This document shows positions 57,719 to 64,000 of a stretch of DNA of 64,000 nt, piece by piece; position 1 is the first letter of the stretch; each line of letters starts with the position of its first letter. The notes under the pieces are model-generated. The model worked only from the letters and a program-made list of their open reading frames with translations, ran no database searches and was not told where the DNA came from. The stretch lies in the NCBI RefSeq assembly GCF_000012485.1, contig NC_007512.1:187001-251000 (forward strand), in the 5' to 3' direction. The stretch is from Pelodictyon luteolum DSM 273. GTDB taxonomy: Bacteria; Bacteroidota; Chlorobiia; Chlorobiales; Chlorobiaceae. Made by a program: the position numbers and the translations under genes.

Positions 57719-58450
57719 ATGTCCTCAACCGCCGATGGCCCGGAGCTCATTCCGGGGATATATCACTACTGTGACCGCTGGTGCCGGCGCTGTCCATTTA
57801 CCGACCGATGCCTCCAGTTCCGCCTCGAGTCTGAAAAGAGGAAAACACATCTTTCGCTTGAGCGGCTGGACGTCTTCGGTCTGCCGTTCTGGCACGAACT
57901 TGCCAGAGGCCTGGAGCAGGCAACCCGCCTGATCCATGATGCTACCGCCAGTACGGCTAAGGGTGCTCCGGGAGGAACCCCTTTCACGGAGGAGGAACCT
58001 GTCCCTGCCCCGAGCCGCCGGAGCGCGAGGGCACACCCCCTGGCGCATGCATCGCTCACCTACCTCGGCATGGTCGATGACTGGTTCCGTGATGCGGATG
58101 CTGAAGAGCGGCATATTTCCCCTGCGGAAGATGCCGTACAGGTCATCAGGCACTACCAGTACCTGATTTACCCCAAGATCGTCCGCGCCATTGACGGCCG
58201 GATGCACGCTCTCTCGCCCGACGATCCTGCCGCAAAGCGGGACTCGGAAGGGTCGGCCAAGATTACTCTGCTTGCGATCGACCGTTCACTTGCCGCGTGG
58301 AGCATCCTGTACGGTGCCCATCCGGGGGCGGAGGACGGCACCATTGAAATCCTCCTGCATCTGGACCGCATCCGCCGTTCCCTTGCGGTTATATTTCCCG
58401 ACGCCCGCGACTTTATGCGACCGGGCTTTGATACTGAAGTGCTTACGTAG
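57719..58450 (+). CDS. Uncharacterised protein with N-terminal four-cysteine motif
   Basis: A 243-residue soluble protein of unknown function. Four cysteines near the start, C18, C22, C25 and C31 in YHYCDRWCRRCPFTDRCLQF, follow CX3CX2CX5C and could bind zinc or an Fe-S cluster. The rest is mainly helical, with a low-complexity Ala/Pro/Ser stretch at about 78-107. LTYLGMVDDWF and VRAIDGRMHAL are the most structured-looking parts. No known domain is recognised. It follows a 132-base gap and is upstream of the DUF4438 gene by 33 bases, probably as one operon. Confidence 0.75.
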   Translation: MSSTADGPELIPGIYHYCDRWCRRCPFTDRCLQFRLESEKRKTHLSLERLDVFGLPFWHELARGLEQATRLIHDATASTAKGAPGGTPFTEEEPVPAPSRRSARAHPLAHASLTYLGMVDDWFRDADAEERHISPAEDAVQVIRHYQYLIYPKIVRAIDGRMHALSPDDPAAKRDSEGSAKITLLAIDRSLAAWSILYGAHPGAEDGTIEILLHLDRIRRSLAVIFPDARDFMRPGFDTEVLT

Positions 58451-58483
58451 AGTCAATGAGAGTCAACCCTAACAGAACATCCC

Positions 58484-59407
58484 ATGCTGAACACCAATGC
58501 AGACCGCCTGGTCGAATTCCTCCTCCAGTGCAATCCCGGACAGCCTCGCACCCGGGGGAACTGGGAGGTAGACCATGAAGGGATCCCTTTCATCCTTCCT
58601 TCTATCGGCGGCATCACCCTGAACATCCAGGCCGGGGACCCCGCCTTCGGATGGCAGGGCGACCACATTGAGCCGGGTGTAAGCTGCACGGCCGATACCT
58701 CAAAGCCCTTCGAGCATCCCAACGTTGGGCTGCAGATTTACTCCTGCGCCGGTAATACGGCTACGGTCATGACTGGAGATGCGAAGGGATCGGAGGGACG
58801 CGTGCTCGGCCACCACGGTGGTTCCGAGCATGTCATCGTCGATTTTCCACGGGATGTGAAGGAGCAGCTGCTCTACACTGACACCATCATCATCAGGGGG
58901 CGCGGCCAGGGACTCAAGCTTACCGACTATCCGGAGATAGCGCTCTTCAACCTCGACCCCGGTCTGCTCCAGAAGATGGAGATCCGCGAGGCCGGGGAGG
59001 GTATCCTGGAGGTGCCGGTAACGACCATCGTGCCGGCGGTCTGCATGGGATCGGGCATCGGCTCCGCGCATGTCGCCAAAGGTGATTACGATATCATGAC
59101 AAGCGACCCCGAAACCGTTGCCGAGTATGGGCTCGACCGTATCCGTCTTGGCGATTTCGTCGCCCTCATGGACCACGACAACCGCTACGGGCGCGCCTAC
59201 CGGCGGGGCGCGGTCAGCATCGGCATCGTGGTGCACAGCGACTGCCGGGAAGCGGGTCACGGCCCCGGCGTCACCACCCTCCTGACCTCCGCTTCGCCCC
59301 TCCTGCGGCCGGTGCTGGACCCTGAAGCCAACATCGCCGACCGACTCGGCATCGGTACGATGCTGAAGGGAAGTGTGAAGCAGGCGAAGCAGAAAAAAAG
59401 GAAGTGA
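58484..59407 (+). CDS. DUF4438-family protein
   Basis: A 307-residue protein matching the DUF4438 (Thermotoga TM1086-like) family, as judged from [29 protein letters not shown], in shortened form, and [28 protein letters not shown]. The later part has [25 protein letters not shown] and [16 protein letters not shown]-like motifs (here [16 protein letters not shown]). A structure exists for a family member but no function is established. The C-terminus is very basic (KQAKQKKRK). It lies downstream of the four-cysteine orphan. Confidence 0.75.
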   Translation: MLNTNADRLVEFLLQCNPGQPRTRGNWEVDHEGIPFILPSIGGITLNIQAGDPAFGWQGDHIEPGVSCTADTSKPFEHPNVGLQIYSCAGNTATVMTGDAKGSEGRVLGHHGGSEHVIVDFPRDVKEQLLYTDTIIIRGRGQGLKLTDYPEIALFNLDPGLLQKMEIREAGEGILEVPVTTIVPAVCMGSGIGSAHVAKGDYDIMTSDPETVAEYGLDRIRLGDFVALMDHDNRYGRAYRRGAVSIGIVVHSDCREAGHGPGVTTLLTSASPLLRPVLDPEANIADRLGIGTMLKGSVKQAKQKKRK

Positions 59408-59509
59408 GCGGGATGTTGGGCTGAATTTTTTTTGCTTCCGAATGGTTGTGATAGATCCCCCTTGTGCAGTTGTAAATCAACTTTCTTAAATCACAAAGGA
59501 GACAGTGTC

Positions 59510-59929
59510 ATGGCCATGAAACTGTATGGAAGGGATCCGTTGAAGATGTTCGAAGACGTGTTCAGCGAGAAGGTATCGCCGTTTTTTTCCTCCATCGTCA
59601 CCCCGGCCTTCAAGGTCGACATCAGCGAAGACGACAACGCCATCTTCATAGAGGCCGACATGCCGGGTATGAAGAAAGAGGATGTGCATGTGTCGATGGA
59701 AGATGACGTTCTCTGCATCAATGCCGAGCGCGAGCAGAAGGAGGAGGAGAAGAAAAAGGGATTCCATCGCATCGAGCGTTCCTGGGGAAGCCTGTCGAGG
59801 AGCTTCACTCTTGGCGACAATGTGGACGAAAAAGCCATTGAAGCGCACTATGACAACGGTGTGCTGAAGATCAAGGTGCCGAAGAAAGAGCCGGAACCGC
59901 AACGGGGTGTTGAGATTCCTGTAAAGTGA
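59510..59929 (+). CDS. Small heat-shock protein (Hsp20/alpha-crystallin)
   Basis: A 139-residue ATP-independent holdase. The alpha-crystallin domain starts at AFKVDISEDDNAIFIEADMPGM and contains FTLGDNVDEKAIEAHYDNGVLKI. The C-terminal VEIPV matches the IxI/V-type oligomer motif. A strong AAAGGAG (59496-59502) lies 7 bases before the ATG at 59510. It converges with bchE across a shared terminator. Confidence 0.95.
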   Translation: MAMKLYGRDPLKMFEDVFSEKVSPFFSSIVTPAFKVDISEDDNAIFIEADMPGMKKEDVHVSMEDDVLCINAEREQKEEEKKKGFHRIERSWGSLSRSFTLGDNVDEKAIEAHYDNGVLKIKVPKKEPEPQRGVEIPVK

Positions 59930-59949
59930 GCACCCTTTTGTCCTGAAAT

Positions 59950-59981
59950 GCAGAAAGCCCTCCGTATGGAGGGCTTTCTGC
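59950..59981. terminator. Bidirectional terminator, hsp20 / bchE
   Basis: A perfect 14-bp inverted repeat, GCAGAAAGCCCTCC (59950-59963) and GGAGGGCTTTCTGC (59968-59981), encloses a GTAT loop. It lies between the convergent hsp20 and bchE genes. The T-rich part is inside the stem, so it may act in both directions with weak U-tracts. Confidence 0.85.
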
Positions 59982-60007
59982 TTGTACTAGGTACGTCGCG
60001 CTCTTCT

Positions 60008-61648
60008 CTAGCAGTTGCGGATGGTGGTGTCCTGACGGTCCTTGATGGTCGTCTCGTCGAACTCGTCCCAGTCGTGCTCGTCGTGCTCACGCTGGTATCC
60101 GGCTTCCTTGAGGCCGAAGCTCATGTCGGCGACCATTTCGGGGCGGAGTTCCTTAAGGTTCTTCACCTCGGCCTCGGTCAGGATCCTTGACTTGTCGAAG
60201 CCGAGATCGATCTCGAGCTTGCGGTTCTTGGTCTTGACGCGGTCGATGTCGTAGAAGCGCTTGGTGATGGTTGTCTGGGCGAAGGCCTTCAGGCAGCCGA
60301 GCATGTACTTGCGCACATACGGATCCTTGATCCAGGGGTAGCCGAAGAAGGTCTTGCGTGCGTAGAAGCGTGCGTAGGATTTCAGCACGCCTTTGAGCAC
60401 ATCCTCACGCTCCATGTTGTCGGGCTTGATGATGGGCGATACGAAGTTGTACTTCGAGTAGTCGCGCACCTCGACCCTGTCGCCGAGCTCTTTGAAGAGA
60501 TCGGAGAACGGCCATGGGGTGTAGATGGTCCAGTTGGCCATGTCGGGATCCCAGTCCTTGCAGAGCTGGTAGGTTTCCTCGATGGTTTCCGGAGTTTCAT
60601 GCTCAAGGCCCATGACGAACTGCGCTTCTGCCACGATGCCGTTCTTCTGGAGCAGCTTGATGGCCAGCTTGTTCTCTTCGATGGTGGTTTCCTTGCGGAA
60701 CCGGTTCAGGTTCATCTGGCTTGCTGCCTCGGTGCCGAGAGACACGTGCACGAGACCGGCCTTCCGGAAGAACGGGAGAAGATCAGCGTCACGCATGATG
60801 TCGGTCACGCGGGTGTTGATGCCCCAGGTTACGTTGAGCTTGCGGTCAATGAGTTCCTGGCAGAGAGAAACGAACTTCTGCTTGTTGATGGTCGGCTCCT
60901 CGTCAGCGAGGATGAAGAACCCGACATTGTATTTCTTGACCAGCACTTCGATCTCATCGACGAAATGCTTCGGGCTGCGTGCGCGGTACCTGCGCCAGAA
61001 CTGCCACTGTGAGCAGAACGTGCAGGTAAAGGGACATCCGCGTGCGAAGTTCGGTACTGCAAGACGGCAGTTGAGCGGGGTGTAGATGTACTTGTCCCAG
61101 TCGTAGAGGCTCCAGTCGGGAGTAAGGGAATCGAGGTCTTCGATGACCGGGTGCGCCGGAGTGGCGAACACCTTGCCATCGTCGTCGATGTATGCGATGC
61201 CGGTGATCTCTGCGCGGGTTTCACGGTCGTTGCCGGCGGCAATCGCCTTGATGAGGTTGACGGCGATCTCTTCGCCCTCACCGCGGACGACGTAGTCGGT
61301 TTCAGGTGCCTCGGAGAGGACCTGAGGGTACATGAAGGTGGAGTGGATGCCACCCATGATGGTGCGGATGTTCTTGTCGACCTTCTTGGCGATCTTCATG
61401 ATGTCCTGCGCCTTGAAGATGGACGGGGTAATGTTGGTTGCCATCACCACATCCGGCTTGTTGGCCCGGATGATTTCTTCAATCTGCTCATCGGGCAGGT
61501 CATCGGCCATGGCATCGACGAAACGGATCTGGTCGAATCCAGCCTGTTTCAGCGCACCTCCGATATAAGCCACCCAGCTGGGAGTCCAGTTGCCGGCGAT
61601 TTCAGCTCCGCCGGAGTGATAATTTGGCTGAACCATCAGTATTTTCAT
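60008..61648 (-). CDS. bchE: Mg-protoporphyrin IX monomethyl ester oxidative cyclase, anaerobic (BchE)
   Basis: A B12- and radical SAM-dependent enzyme that forms ring E using water oxygen, without O2. The 546-residue protein has a cobalamin-binding N-terminal region (about 1-150) and a radical SAM cluster CPFTCTFC with Cys205, Cys209 and Cys212. I chose ATG 61648 (MKILMVQPNY) because GGAGGG lies 9-10 bases upstream (61658-61663). A longer frame begins at 61726. It is the last gene of bchH-bchM-bchE, with a 162-base gap after bchM. Confidence 0.95.
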   Translation of the reverse strand: MKILMVQPNYHSGGAEIAGNWTPSWVAYIGGALKQAGFDQIRFVDAMADDLPDEQIEEIIRANKPDVVMATNITPSIFKAQDIMKIAKKVDKNIRTIMGGIHSTFMYPQVLSEAPETDYVVRGEGEEIAVNLIKAIAAGNDRETRAEITGIAYIDDDGKVFATPAHPVIEDLDSLTPDWSLYDWDKYIYTPLNCRLAVPNFARGCPFTCTFCSQWQFWRRYRARSPKHFVDEIEVLVKKYNVGFFILADEEPTINKQKFVSLCQELIDRKLNVTWGINTRVTDIMRDADLLPFFRKAGLVHVSLGTEAASQMNLNRFRKETTIEENKLAIKLLQKNGIVAEAQFVMGLEHETPETIEETYQLCKDWDPDMANWTIYTPWPFSDLFKELGDRVEVRDYSKYNFVSPIIKPDNMEREDVLKGVLKSYARFYARKTFFGYPWIKDPYVRKYMLGCLKAFAQTTITKRFYDIDRVKTKNRKLEIDLGFDKSRILTEAEVKNLKELRPEMVADMSFGLKEAGYQREHDEHDWDEFDETTIKDRQDTTIRNC

Positions 61649-61747
61649 CGGTATCCACCCTCCAGATATGTGTGTTTTACGAAATCGGTATTGCTCTCTG
61701 CAGTCCGCCGAATGACTTTCGGCCAATAAAAATCCCTGAATAGATAA

Positions 61748-61767
61748 TTTACAATTTATTCTGTAAA
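61748..61767. promoter_or_regulatory. Palindrome upstream of bchE
   Basis: TTTACA (61748-61753) and TGTAAA (61762-61767) form a perfect 6-bp inverted repeat separated by eight AT-rich bases. It lies about 100 bases upstream of the bchE start in the 162-base gap between bchM and bchE. It is very AT-rich against a GC-rich background. It could be an operator; I do not recognise a consensus that fits it exactly. Confidence 0.5.
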
Positions 61768-61810
61768 TCCCACACGCTTTTGTCCGTGCGGCTTTTGGAG
61801 CCGTCGGGCC

Positions 61811-62509
61811 TCAGCGTCGGGCGGTTTCCATCAGCATGGTATGGTAAAATCCGAAGCTGATTTTCTCCTTCCTTTTGATCTCCATGCCGGCCCCCTGCAT
61901 CGCCTGCTGCATCTGTTCGTCGCGGATCATCTGGATGGTTGTGCGGCGTTCTTTCTTTGGGAAGTAGCCGCCGAGCCAGTGCTGGAATGCAAGGATGTTG
62001 TTGTAGGGTGCGTAGGTGAAGATGACCGGTCCCTTTGTGAGCTTGGATAGGTTGGCGAACGCCTGGATGAACCCTTCGCTCGGGTAGTGGATGAGGACGT
62101 CGAAGCAGACGACGGCGTCGTAGCTGCCGCTGACCGACTCGATGCTCTCCACCTGGAACTCCATATTGCCGGCTACGCCTGCCGCCGTGGCATCGGCTTT
62201 GGTCTTTTCAACCATCTGGGAGGCGATGTCGGCCGATGTGACCCGGTAGCCCGCCTGTGCCAGCCGTATGCTGAAGAGTCCTGTTCCGCACCCGGCATCG
62301 AGAATGTGCGCCCCTTTCGGGAGACCCAGCTGCTCTATCCACCCGAACGCCCTGTCCATCATCACTGCGTGCCCCTGGCGGACGGTGTTGCGGACGGTTG
62401 AGAGTTTGTCGCTGCCGTAGATTGATGCCCAGCGCTGGTAGCCCTGGCCGTTGAAGTAGGAGCGAAGCATGTTCTTGTGTTCTTCAGCATTGAAAGAGGT
62501 GCTGCTCAT
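61811..62509 (-). CDS. bchM: Mg-protoporphyrin IX O-methyltransferase
   Basis: A 232-residue SAM-dependent methyltransferase that methylates the ring C propionate of Mg-protoporphyrin IX. Motif I is [17 protein letters not shown] (about residues 69-85), followed by [13 protein letters not shown] and FTYAPYN. The start is [13 protein letters not shown]. It follows bchH by 47 bases and precedes bchE, so substrate and product order match the pathway. Confidence 0.95.
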   Translation of the reverse strand: MSSTSFNAEEHKNMLRSYFNGQGYQRWASIYGSDKLSTVRNTVRQGHAVMMDRAFGWIEQLGLPKGAHILDAGCGTGLFSIRLAQAGYRVTSADIASQMVEKTKADATAAGVAGNMEFQVESIESVSGSYDAVVCFDVLIHYPSEGFIQAFANLSKLTKGPVIFTYAPYNNILAFQHWLGGYFPKKERRTTIQMIRDEQMQQAMQGAGMEIKRKEKISFGFYHTMLMETARR

Positions 62510-62556
62510 GATATGGGTGTTACGGGTTGAATGGTTGCAATGTTTCTGTTCGTTCG

Positions 62557-64000
62557 TTACGCCTTCTCTTCCTCGACGCCTTCAATGCGCGATTCCAGAT
62601 CGGCATACAGGTTTCTGAGGGTTTCCAGTGTTCCTTCATCGGCCTGCCAGAACCCCCGTGAATTGGCTTCCAGGAGCCGGCCTGCCATTGCCATGGTTGC
62701 ATGCGGGTTGAGATCTTTCAGCCGTGCAGCCATTTCGGGATCCTGCAGGTAGGTCTCGCTGACCCTGCTGTAGGTCCAGTTCTCCACTGCCGAGGCCGTC
62801 GCGCTCCAGCCGTAGGTGTTGGAAAGGTGGGCTTCTATTTCCCGGACCCCTTCATACCCCTGGCTGAGCATGGCCTCATACCACTTCGGGTTGAGCAGCT
62901 TGGTACGCGCTTCCAGCGACACCATTTTCTCCAGGGAGGTTATCCGCTGCCGGCCACCCGTTCCGCTGCTGTCGCCGACCATGATGGCGGGTCTGGCACT
63001 TGTGAGGCGCTCGACCGTTTTCGACACACCGCCAAGATACTCATAATAATGGTCAATATCCGAAATGCCGATTTCGGCGCTGTCGATATTCTGGTAGGCA
63101 AGGTTCACATGCTTCAGGGCTGAACGCAGCGCGTCCGGGCTTTCAGTCCACTCGCCCCGGGGAGTCAGCGCGAACCCTTTTCTCGATGTGAACGCCTCGG
63201 CCAGTTCATCGTCCCCTTCCCATGAACTGCTTTCAACAAGGTGGTTTACATTGGCGCCGTAGCTGCCCGGTGCGTTCGAGTAGAGGCGGTTCGAGGCCTC
63301 TTCGAAACTGCATCCCCGCTCCTCGATCTCCTGCAGCACGTGTTTGCGGATGAAGTTCATCTCCAAAGGTTCGTCCGCCGCGGCGGCGAGGCGTGCCGCG
63401 CGGTCGAGCAGGCGGACCTGCACCGAGAGGAGGTCCCTGAAGATGCCGCTGACGGTCATTACCGTGTCGATGCGCGGCCTGCCCAGTTCCTCGAGCCCGA
63501 TGAGCTCCACGTCGCTGATTTTGCCGAGTTCATCGGTTTTTGTTCGTGCCCCTAAGAGCGTGAGCGCCTGTGCAACGCCCTCGCCTCCGCTCTTGAGGTT
63601 GTCGGTGCCCCAGAGCACGAGCGCTATGGACTGCGGGTATGCCCCGTGTTCCAGGCGGTACTGCCGAAGCAGTTCTTCGGCCGACTGGCGGCCTGCCCTG
63701 GCGGCCTGCATGGATGGCATGGCGTAGGGGTCGAGGCTGTGGATGTTGCGGCCGGTGGGCACCACCCCCGGGTCGCGGACGAGGTCGTTTCCCGGAGAGG
63801 GAAGGACGTAGCGCCCGTCGAGAGCCCGGAGCAGGGACTCCAGCTCGGTGTTGATTGCAAGGTTCAGGATGATATCCTGCAGGAAACTCCAGAGGCCCTG
63901 CAGCTCGCCGGATTTGAGGCCGGCTTTTTCAAGCAGGTAGGCATCGGCTTCAGCAGCACGTACCGCCATGCTGCCCTCCAGAAGGTCCCGGACCGGGATG
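62557..64000 (-). CDS. bchH: Mg-chelatase subunit H, C-terminal part (5' end outside window)
   Basis: BchH binds protoporphyrin IX and inserts Mg2+ with BchI and BchD. About 480 of ~1,270 residues are present; the frame stays open to the window edge (the codons before Met 63969 read [10 protein letters not shown], typical CobN/BchH sequence). Landmarks include [30 protein letters not shown] and [20 protein letters not shown]. Green sulfur bacteria have three paralogues (BchH, BchS, BchT). I assign BchH because bchM and bchE are adjacent, though BchS or BchT cannot be excluded from this part. Confidence 0.92.
   Translation of the reverse strand, partial: IPVRDLLEGSMAVRAAEADAYLLEKAGLKSGELQGLWSFLQDIILNLAINTELESLLRALDGRYVLPSPGNDLVRDPGVVPTGRNIHSLDPYAMPSMQAARAGRQSAEELLRQYRLEHGAYPQSIALVLWGTDNLKSGGEGVAQALTLLGARTKTDELGKISDVELIGLEELGRPRIDTVMTVSGIFRDLLSVQVRLLDRAARLAAAADEPLEMNFIRKHVLQEIEERGCSFEEASNRLYSNAPGSYGANVNHLVESSSWEGDDELAEAFTSRKGFALTPRGEWTESPDALRSALKHVNLAYQNIDSAEIGISDIDHYYEYLGGVSKTVERLTSARPAIMVGDSSGTGGRQRITSLEKMVSLEARTKLLNPKWYEAMLSQGYEGVREIEAHLSNTYGWSATASAVENWTYSRVSETYLQDPEMAARLKDLNPHATMAMAGRLLEANSRGFWQADEGTLETLRNLYADLESRIEGVEEEKA

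Overview
The window is a continuous, gene-dense, GC-rich chromosomal segment of a green sulfur bacterium (Chlorobiaceae; Chlorobium/Pelodictyon type). Three things support this. It carries the dark-operative protochlorophyllide reductase genes bchN-bchB-bchL, a bchJ-type V4R gene, and a bchH-bchM-bchE cluster. It carries a (bacterio)chlorophyll synthase that best fits BchK, the bacteriochlorophyll c synthase. The housekeeping proteins also look like those of Chlorobium tepidum and relatives. I recall a broadly similar gene order in C. tepidum, but I could not check this. I see no phage, insertion sequence, integron or CRISPR array.

Layout. Positions 1-16171 hold the 3' part of tuf, a terminator, and then one long S10-spc-alpha ribosomal superoperon on the plus strand: rpsJ, rplC, rplD, rplW, rplB, rpsS, rplV, rpsC, rplP, rpmC, rpsQ, rplN, a tRNA-Gly, rplX, rplE, rpsN, rpsH, rplF, rplR, rpsE, rpmD, rplO, secY, map, infA, rpmJ, rpsM, rpsK, rpsD, rpoA and rplQ. 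As given, rplB carries two single-base deletions about 37 bases apart. From 16232 to 22288 come rsmG, a sugar-1-phosphate nucleotidyltransferase, cysS, engB, purA and a small MTH1187-type protein. From 22375 to 28525 come bchNBL and, converging on it, a surface-type lipoprotein gene overlapping bchJ. From 28653 to 38916 come glgA, a gmhB-type phosphatase, hemW, a DUF2723 membrane protein, lpxA, a ROK-family kinase-like gene, comF, rsmE and an AI-2E-family membrane protein. From 39016 to 44450 come ndk, a peroxiredoxin, a CNNM/CorC-type protein, a TPR/CHAT-like lipoprotein and a RodZ-like protein.

Positions 44752-48900 form a sulfur and Fe-S module: cysteine synthase, cysteine desulfurase, a NifU-type scaffold and miaB. 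Positions 48977-53604 hold bchK, a phytol/farnesol-kinase-like gene, an lpxH-like gene, hisG with a very clear terminator, and a family 2 glycosyltransferase that may be the carotenoid glycosyltransferase CruC. The rest holds a seven-bladed WD40 protein, a cold-shock gene with a structured leader, a HAD hydrolase, an ArfB-like rescue factor, an M23 peptidase, a four-cysteine orphan, a DUF4438 protein, an Hsp20, and finally bchH(partial)-bchM-bchE on the minus strand.

The pigment genes cover several stages of anaerobic (bacterio)chlorophyll synthesis: Mg chelation (BchH), methylation (BchM), ring E closure without oxygen (BchE), light-independent D-ring reduction (BchNBL) and esterification (BchK). 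The Fe-S module could supply the clusters needed by BchE, BchNBL, MiaB and HemW. I found no convincing new defence or mobile system. The best leads are the synthase plus prenol-kinase pair, the lipoprotein-bchJ overlap, a catalytically incomplete CHAT-like lipoprotein, a nucleotidyltransferase with an altered active-site signature, a palindrome upstream of bchE, and structured leaders before the cold-shock and cysteine synthase genes.
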